NCBI GenBank assembly: GCA_003427395.1
Contig: BFEA01000264.1
Coordinates: 210,971-233,501 of the forward strand
Direction: 5' to 3'
Source: Chara braunii
Taxonomy: Eukaryota > Streptophyta > Charophyceae > Charales > Characeae
Length of the DNA: 22,531 bases
Shown piece after piece: positions 17,172-22,531 of this stretch. The first letter of the stretch is position 1. Every line of letters begins with the position of its first letter. The position numbers were made by a program, and so were the translations under genes. Under the pieces are notes generated by a model, which was not told the origin of the DNA, did not search any database, and was given only the letters and a program-made list of their open reading frames with translations.

Positions 17172-18133
17172 ACCGATCCCAACTCTCTACCTTCACTCTC
17201 CCCTCTCTCTTCTCTACCTTCTGGCAATCCGACCTTTGCCCCCGACTCTCTTTTCGTCTGGAACCACGTGTTGTCCACCTCCTCGACCGAAGACAGTGGG
17301 AACTGCGGTGTGAGCACTTCGTCGATCTTTCGGTGTGTTTGGTCGGAGTGCCGCTCACGTGGACAAGGGACGTAGAGCACCGCACTTGGGTCGCATACGT
17401 GGAGCTGTTGATCATCCAGGCGTGGAGGACGGAGGTGGAAGGAGACCTTCTCGGATTTCTATTCGGCTCGGTGCGTCCCAGCTATCGACAACAGATCGTA
17501 CAGGAACTTACGATTCCCCTCGCGCAGCTGGTTGACGATCTGCCTCTCGATATTTTCTCGCTGAGCGATGAGAGCCCGGTTCCGCATGTCTCTTCACGAA
17601 CTTTGACACCTTACCTGCAGTGGTCGGCTTGCCTCGAGGAGTTAGTGGGCAACAACAAACTGCCATCGCAACAACCATACCTGGATCCCCGGGGAATAAT
17701 CGACCTCACTTTCTTTCAACCTCGAACGGCCTCCGAAGACGAAGCAATAACGCTAGAGGAGGAAGAGGAAGAGGACGAAGAGGGAGGCGACGAGGAAGAA
17801 GAAGATGAAACCCCGAAAAAGGGAAGTTACAGCGAGTACAGCGCGGGAGAGCAGAGTGACGATGAGGAAAAAGAAGACGAGGTGGAAGAAGAGGAATCTC
17901 AGTGGGAAACCCTGGGAGAAGAAACGGAAGGCGCGAAGGAGGATCCCGAGGCGGTGTGGAAGAGAGAAGAAATCGCCGCCGGCAAGCGGCAGCTGGAGTA
18001 CGCAAGCGAGGCGGATCTGCCAATCTCGAACGATCCAGCTAAGGATCCGGAGCCGCCTAAGCCAGAAGATGGGGACCTTGCTGGCGAGACTTCGAGCGCA
18101 CCGGCCAGACGACGGCGAAGCCGATCCCCCTAG
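17168..18133 (+). CDS. Acidic ORF3 downstream of integrase
   Basis: 321 residues from ATG 17168 to TAG 18131-18133 with no internal stop, in contrast to gag-pol. The N-terminal 170 residues look like a folded helical domain with many Trp and Leu (CEHFVDLSVCLVGVPLTWTR, VELLIIQAWRTEVEGDLLGF). A long Glu/Asp tract follows (EEEEEEDEEGGDEEEEDE, about 17755-17810), and the C-terminus is basic (RRRRSRSP). I see no signal peptide or membrane helix, so it is not a classical env. The frame reopens after the TAG through a 93-bp duplicated unit to TGA 18314-18316, so the ancestral protein was probably about 60 residues longer. No family is recognised. Extra ORFs in this position are known in some plant Ty3/gypsy lineages. 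Confidence 0.6.
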   Translation: MNRSQLSTFTLPSLFSTFWQSDLCPRLSFRLEPRVVHLLDRRQWELRCEHFVDLSVCLVGVPLTWTRDVEHRTWVAYVELLIIQAWRTEVEGDLLGFLFGSVRPSYRQQIVQELTIPLAQLVDDLPLDIFSLSDESPVPHVSSRTLTPYLQWSACLEELVGNNKLPSQQPYLDPRGIIDLTFFQPRTASEDEAITLEEEEEEDEEGGDEEEEDETPKKGSYSEYSAGEQSDDEEKEDEVEEEESQWETLGEETEGAKEDPEAVWKREEIAAGKRQLEYASEADLPISNDPAKDPEPPKPEDGDLAGETSSAPARRRRSRSP

Positions 18134-18228
18134 CTGGATCCGGAGCCGCCTAAGCCAGAAGATGGGGACCTTGCTGCCGAGACTTCGAGCGCACTGGCCA
18201 GACGGCGACGAATTCGATCCCCCTCCCC
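18043..18228 (+). repeat. 93-bp in-frame tandem duplication at ORF3 end
   Basis: GGATCCGGAGCCGCCTAAGC begins at 18043 and at 18136, a period of 93 (31 codons), with the units diverging near their ends. It encodes repeated DPEPPKPEDGDLA segments. The ORF3 TAG lies at the junction of the two units. Confidence 0.9.
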
Positions 18229-18265
18229 CTCCAGCTCAGCCCGTCCACCAGTTCGAGCTCGTACC

Positions 18266-18457
18266 GATGCGGGGCATCGGGCTTCGTCCCTGATCCATAT
18301 CTCGTCGTCCCCTTGACCACCTAACCCTCCGCCAGATCACTACCCGCATCACCTTCCACANGATGCGGGGCATCGGGCTTCGTCCCTGATCCATATCTCG
18401 TCGTCCCCTTGACCACCTAACCCTCCGCCAGATCACTACCCGCATCACCTTCCACAG
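18266..18457. repeat. 96-bp tandem duplication
   Basis: GATGCGGGGCATCGGGCTTC begins at 18266 and 18362. The units appear identical except for an N at 18361. The near-identity implies a recent duplication or an assembly artefact at the N. Confidence 0.9.
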
Positions 18458-19096
18458 CCATCCCTTCCCAATCGACATTTTCCGTTTCTTCTAAACCACC
18501 CGTCTTGCTGTCACGATTCACCCCCATCCTTCTACCCGGTGTGCCATCCCTGCCTTCTGCCTCCACGTCCTTCTCTTCAGTGCTGCGTGGTGAGGCCACA
18601 ACATCATTGAGGTTTATTGCTTAATCACGGAGACTATCCCCGCGTGCGAAAACCACGATCACTTCCACACGGCGCTTCTCCGAACTTTCACCACCCTTTA
18701 CCCCGACTATCTCGCCTCCCTCTCTCATAGTGGTAACCAGTTTCCTCGCTTCCACCGGATTGTCCGCTGAATTTAGGGTAGTGCATCAGCCCGCATCTTC
18801 AGGATAGGCCGCATTGAAGGTTAATTTCCTGTTAGTCAATGAGTCGTCATATCAACACTTCACATCATTCTCTTAACTGCTGTGTTACACTTTCTCCGTC
18901 CCCTACTTGTGACTTTGGAATTCCTTTTCACCTTAAAAAAATGTTTTTCAGAAAGTATCTTGCTGCTAAGTAGTAACTAGGTCGGTTTAGTCTCTTACTG
19001 GTTATATTTTAGGGATCTACTATTGTTGGGTGGAAAATTTTCCTCTCTTCTTGGAAAACACGTTACCCATCTTTCACTCACGCTGACTATGGTCTT

Positions 19097-19245
19097 GTAA
19101 GGCAACACCGCGTCTAGAGGCAGCGACACAACGGAGGCAGTGTGAGTGCAACCGTTAGTGGTGGGAACGCTATTAGCTGGTAGACAGCTTAAGAGTAGCT
19201 AAGAAGCAAACTTGGACTGTACCCACAACGATCTTTTTGTCAATT
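19097..19245 (+). repeat. Diverged repeat of about 150 bp, copy 1
   Basis: It shares ordered blocks with 19733-19885: TAAGG near the start, GTGGTGGGAACGCT at 19158-19171 and GAAGCAAACTTG at 19203. The offsets are 636, 636 and 632 bp, so the alignment is collinear with a small indel. Confidence 0.7.
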
Positions 19246-19677
19246 ATTGCTTTATTAGGATCGAAGGGTGCGTGGTGGGAAACCCGTCTAGGCGGTTCAG
19301 GCTTCCCTGAGGCTGGCTAAAGTGGGTGTTTGCTATGGGATTCTAGGCTAGAGTGGACTTCTATTTCGACGTTGTGAAATTACAGCTCCCTGTTTCAGGC
19401 CGCAAACGAAGACTAGATTCAACCCCCCTACTAACTTGGTTGATACCCTTGTCTAGCCGCACAAATAGACTAGATTTATTTCTTCTTCTCAACGTGTCTC
19501 CTGTGTTCCTTTAATTGTTTCCTTGACTTGTGCTGCTTTGATTATCGACTCTCTGTGATCCTCCTTCTGGCCACGACCTTAGGCTAGTTTCACTTTTACT
19601 ACCACAGTCATTTGCCAAGCTACGCATACAGGTTAGACCTACCTTCCTCCTTACACCTTGTTTTCCGTTTTCTTAGG

Positions 19678-19727
19678 GATTGAAGTTTCGGAAATGCATT
19701 CAGATTGAAGTTTCGAAAATGCATTCA
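19678..19727. repeat. 25-bp tandem repeat
   Basis: Units 19678-19702 and 19703-19727 differ at one base (TTTCGGAAA versus TTTCGAAAA). It lies just before copy 2 of the 150-bp repeat. Confidence 0.9.
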
Positions 19728-19732
19728 TTCTC

Positions 19733-19885
19733 ATAAGGTAATACCATTAATATGGGTAGCGGCACTACGGAGTCAATGGGAGTGCTACTATCAGTGGTGG
19801 GAACGCTCGCCTGTAGTTAGGGTAAGTAGCGAGGGAAGCAAACTTGAACTATATCCATGCTGATCTCGGGACATTGAAAGTTGTG
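19733..19885 (+). repeat. Diverged repeat of about 150 bp, copy 2
   Basis: Collinear with 19097-19245 (GTGGTGGGAACGCT at 19794-19807, GAAGCAAACTTG at 19835). It ends within a few bases of the right boundary of the gypsy insertion. Confidence 0.7.
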
Positions 19886-19888
19886 ATT

Positions 19889-19893
19889 ATTAC
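19889..19893 (+). repeat. Target-site duplication of the gypsy element, right copy
   Basis: ATTAC is followed by LINE-A coding sequence (HWDHKHTSLFGR), which matches QWNKKHASLLGR in LINE-B. Confidence 0.75.
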
Positions 19894-20963
19894 CCATTGG
19901 GACCACAAACACACATCCCTGTTTGGAAGGGCCCTAGTAATCAACAACGTGGTTCTAGCCACGCTATGGTATAAATTTGTCCTATGACCGGTCAACGAAG
20001 TGGCCCATAGAGCCCTTAGGCGAAAAGTGGCAGCATACCTATGGAGAGGAGACAGTCAAAATACCAATGCCATGAGCAGAGTGGCATGGGACACAGTGGT
20101 CCAGCCCAAAGCCCAGGGAGGATTAGGTATTTTAGATCCCCCCCAACAGACACAGGCATTGAGTCTGCTGTGGTTGGTACGACCGATTTTCGAGTCATCC
20201 CAATAGTGGAAACCACTGACTATGAGGCAAATAGCGCATCTGGCCCCAAAATCTCCTCCAGAAATAGATCCCCTGAGATGGTTAGACGACAGATATTGGA
20301 AGGTCCCGAGGGGTCTACGGGAAGATCTGTGGCCAGGACTAATCAAAATCTAGATAACTCACCCCCCCAGACCGCCCACCCCCAGAACGTTGGGAAGAGG
20401 TGGCAAGACAGCCCCTTTTTGGGAACCGATGTATCACAAACTCACACAGCCAAATCTTTTGCAGTTCGGACTCTCCATGAAAGCGATGGGTCAAGAATGG
20501 GATCACCAAGGTAGGGGACCTATGGGACGACCTCAGAAAGGATTGGAAAACACTGGAGCAAATGAGAGGGATCCTCCGCTATTGCCACAATTCTGAAACT
20601 GCAGTACAGGAACTCCTGGAGGCCTTCCCTCTGGCCTGGCTCCCCGTCCTGCGCAAGGGCCCACAACTGCAAGAAGGGGACTGGGTATTCACCAAAGACT
20701 CTATCAAACGTGTAGGACTTGTTCACCGGGTGAGATCCGAGGATGCCCTGGTTGAGGGATACTGGATGGGAAAGGAGGGGCGGTTAACAGGCAGCAGTGA
20801 TCCCTTCGTATGGACCTCTAAAACCCAACTCTACAGAGTGAGAGCCTATGGCGAGGGGAATGGGAAAAGAGTCTTCAGGCCTGAGATCCTGCTAAGTGAG
20901 CTCCCCTGGACCCGACAGAGTGGGTGTGGAACCTGCCAGCTCATCCCAGGGCACACGTTTTAA
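19894..20963 (+). pseudogene. LINE-A ORF2 piece 3: thumb and connector
   Basis: It resumes in phase after the gypsy element with HTSLFGRALVINNVVLATLW, then AAYLWRGDSQNTNAMSRVAW and GGLGILDP, all paralleled in LINE-B. Stops occur at 19985-19987 and 20204-20206, and the frame then shifts. Fragments such as PPEIDPLRWLDDRYW (about 20260) and, from 20562, RGILRYCHNSETAVQELLEA, LRKGPQLQEGDWV and YRVRAYGEGNGKR continue the alignment. It is clearly inactive. Confidence 0.85.
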
Positions 20964-21463
20964 AGCCTATGCCCCTCTGCAATCTGACAGTTAAAACTTC
21001 CTACCGAAAGCTCTGAGTCAAAAAAAAGGTAAGAGATACGGTCCAGGAGCACTGGCAGCGGCACTTGAATATAGATAAACAGCTACTAGTGCCCATCAGA
21101 TGGTTCAGGGACTGCAAATGCGGGCCGGCCAAAATCACATCCTTACAATGGCAAAGCGTACATCGTTGTTTCCCTACCAACAGCTGGCTGATCGACCACA
21201 CCCACTTGGAACAGCAAGGGCGGGCTCTACCTTGGTGCCCCTGGTGCCTTCTAACCTTCCCAGTACGGAAAAGAGAAGAAACAATAGAGCACATTTTTCT
21301 CCAATGCCCAGTGGCAGTAGCGACATGGAGATGGTGGGAGAGAGTATGGCGGCAGCTTGTCCCAGGACACGCATGGCCATGGGAATGGAGGGCGATTCTG
21401 TTAGGTCATTGTCCAGTCTTCCAAAACCAGACCTTTGCATGGAACATGTTCCACCTAGGATGA
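20964..21463 (+). pseudogene. LINE-A zinc-knuckle domain (zf-RVT type)
   Basis: An open segment from 21065 reads LLVPIRWFRDCKCGPAKITS, WLIDHTHLEQQGR, then Cys codons 21236-21238 and 21245-21247 (CPWC), His 21290-21292 and Cys 21305-21307 (EHIFLQC), then WPWEWRAILLGHC. It is roughly two-thirds identical to the LINE-B domain by eye. A TGA at 21461-21463 follows, with the same frame continuing. Confidence 0.85.
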
Positions 21464-21898
21464 CGAGTAATCCTATGGGTCATATGGTGGCAACGATGTG
21501 CCCTGGCCATAAAGAAGGTGATGGTGGATGGGGAACAGAAAAAGGAATACCTCAAACAGCAGTTTCAATTGGAATTGTCTCGACTGTGGGCAGTAACAAA
21601 ACAGACACTAGATTCTCTCCATCAAGCAAAAAATATCTCAATTGCAATTAGGAAGTTTGGCCAAGAATGGCTGGGTGGGGATCGGGAGGGATGGGTAGCA
21701 GAGGCAATCTGGTCCGAACCATGGAAAATCCAGAAGCAGCGGGGGGATGAACCTATAGAAGCAAAGCCCCACCGGGACTACCACCTGGTGTTTAAGGATT
21801 GGACTGCGATCAGCCCAGATGTCCCTCTGCGCCCGGCAGAAGAGTTTGCAGACCCATTCCCACCCCATCACCAAGCAATAGAAGAATGGGTGGGATAG
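21464..21898 (+). pseudogene. LINE-A ORF2 C-terminal region
   Basis: Same frame as the zinc knuckle. It contains VILWVIWWQRC, then FGQEWLGGDREGWVAEAIW, RDYHLVFKDWT and AEEFADPFPP, matching LINE-B 4382-4876. It ends at the natural-looking TAG 21896-21898. Confidence 0.8.
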
Positions 21899-22531
21899 GC
21901 AAGTCCTGGAGAGTGAATTGATCAAAGATGGGGGGTGTATCAGTCCTAGAATAAAGGCTTTGTCCTCACAAGTGATGAGCCCCTTTTGGGTAGACAGGAA
22001 ACGGAAGGAGATTTGCATATGAGGTTTCTATTACTACTCAGAGTTTTTTCGCTTTCCGCAGTTCTTCTCAAGTTCTCAGTTCTTCTCTGTTCTTCTCAGT
22101 TCTACTCGGTTCTTCCCAACTTTTTTCTCAGTTTTTCTCAGGTTTGCCCAGTTTTCTCAGGTTCTCAGATGGCAAGAAAGGAAGAGTGGGAAGAGAGAGA
22201 ACTTGGGTTGGTGGCTTTCTGACCAATTCAGACCATGTTCTCAGATCTTTTCAGATCTTTTTCAATCAAATTTCAGGCTCTTTTCAGACATGTCAGACAT
22301 CTTAGACATTCTCAAACGATAGTGCAGTAGTGTGATCTGGAAGGCGGGCTGGGAACAGACAGGGACCACTGGTGCCCCCCAGTCGCCCTGCTGGGCCCCA
22401 GCCCAATATCTTGGCTTAGATAGAACAGAATAGTCAACAATAGACCTGGTTTCCAGCACGCTATCTCATGACTCCTGCTTGTTTTTCCAAAATGTAAGGG
22501 ACGCTGGACCCCCGGTTTCCAGCAGGTGCTG
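21899..22531 (+). other. LINE-A 3' UTR (continues beyond window)
   Basis: There is no gene. A pyrimidine-rich segment with repeated CAGTTCTTCTC-like units spans about 22040-22170. The hairpin motif of the LINE-B 3' UTR appears at 22503-22523, and a half copy (CCTGGTTTCCAGC) at 22445-22457. Confidence 0.7.
22503..22523 (+). repeat. Hairpin repeat copy in LINE-A 3' UTR
   Basis: The stem GCTGGA/TCCAGC flanks a 9-nt loop CCCCCGGTT, preceded by GGGAC. It is the same motif and the same sense orientation as the seven LINE-B copies. This ties the two 3' UTRs together. Confidence 0.85.

Larger units (their letters stand above)
8170..19888 (+). mobile_element. Decayed Ty3/gypsy-type retrotransposon, about 11.7 kb
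   Basis: The order is noncoding leader, leader ORF, possible primer-binding site, gag, protease, reverse transcriptase, RNase H, PHD-like finger, integrase, acidic ORF and noncoding tail. Reverse transcriptase before integrase makes it Ty3/gypsy rather than Ty1/copia. The left end starts with TG, but the right end reads GTGATT rather than a CA. I found no direct terminal repeat by eye between 8170-10640 and 16880-19888. At least 14 in-frame stops and two frameshifts interrupt gag-pol. No chromodomain is visible after integrase. Confidence 0.85.
18317..19888 (+). other. Gypsy 3' noncoding region, no gene seen
   Basis: There is no open frame of note. By position it should contain the polypurine tract and 3' LTR, but I see neither a purine tract nor sequence matching the 8170-10640 region. 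It contains a 25-bp tandem repeat and two diverged copies of a segment of about 150 bp. Confidence 0.5.
2487..22531 (+). mobile_element. LINE-A: L1-like retrotransposon split into three pieces
   Basis: The three pieces are 2487-3174 (reverse transcriptase fingers and palm), 7965-8169 (post-palm segment) and 19894-22531 (rest of ORF2, zinc knuckle, C-terminus and 3' UTR). Codon phase is kept over both gaps when each inserted element and one copy of its target duplication are ignored. The order of motifs also matches the intact order in LINE-B. The left end is approximate because no ORF1 or endonuclease is seen upstream, so the copy is 5'-truncated. The 3' end and poly(A) lie beyond the window. 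It is the oldest layer, since the other two elements interrupt it. Confidence 0.85.

Noticed and set aside
16969-17415. 148-residue minus-strand open frame
   Set aside because: It is antisense to the small ORF and ORF3, with low-complexity basic content and no recognised motif.
17706-18023. Minus-strand Pro/Arg/Leu-rich open frame
   Set aside because: It is a shadow of the Glu/Asp-rich ORF3 tract read in antisense.
22390-22402. GCTGGGCCCCAGC as a further hairpin copy
   Set aside because: The arms match the stem, but the loop is a single base and the flanks differ, so it is probably chance.

Overview
The window reads as a repeat-dense nuclear segment from a green plant lineage (streptophyte). 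A charophyte alga is my best guess, but the sequence alone does not prove it. The reasons are a plant-style receptor-like kinase (RLK), LINEs with the zinc-knuckle tail typical of plant L1-like elements, and a Ty3/gypsy element. Scattered single Ns suggest a draft assembly with collapsed repeats.

Layout. (1) 1-1994, minus strand: the 5' two thirds of an RLK with a signal peptide, an ectodomain that includes an NHL-type repeat, one membrane helix and the start of a kinase domain. It is open throughout and runs off the left edge. (2) 2313-2486: a probable 174-bp MITE with 33-nt terminal inverted repeats, lying in the RLK upstream region. (3) About 2487 to 22531, plus strand: one L1-like LINE (called LINE-A) cut into three pieces: 2487-3174, 7965-8169 and 19894-22531. 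The pieces are collinear and in codon phase across both gaps.

(4) Gap 1, 3175-7954, minus strand: a 5'-truncated relative, LINE-B, with a 28-nt poly(A) tail (poly-T at 3175-3202) and a 10-bp target-site duplication (3165-3174 and 7955-7964). (5) Gap 2, 8170-19888, plus strand: a decayed Ty3/gypsy element of about 11.7 kb flanked by the 5-bp duplication ATTAC (8165-8169 and 19889-19893). It carries a leader ORF, gag with a zinc knuckle, protease, reverse transcriptase, RNase H, a PHD-like finger, integrase and an acidic third ORF. I could not see matching long terminal repeats at its two ends.

The LINE 3' UTRs carry a repeated 19-nt hairpin motif, seven copies in LINE-B and at least one in LINE-A. 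One copy has a compensatory base change. Apart from the RLK, every protein-coding region recognised belongs to a mobile element, and all the main element genes are broken by stops or frameshifts. The strongest results are the two-level nested insertion, the PHD finger inside a gypsy pol region, the hairpin array, and the extra acidic ORF downstream of integrase.
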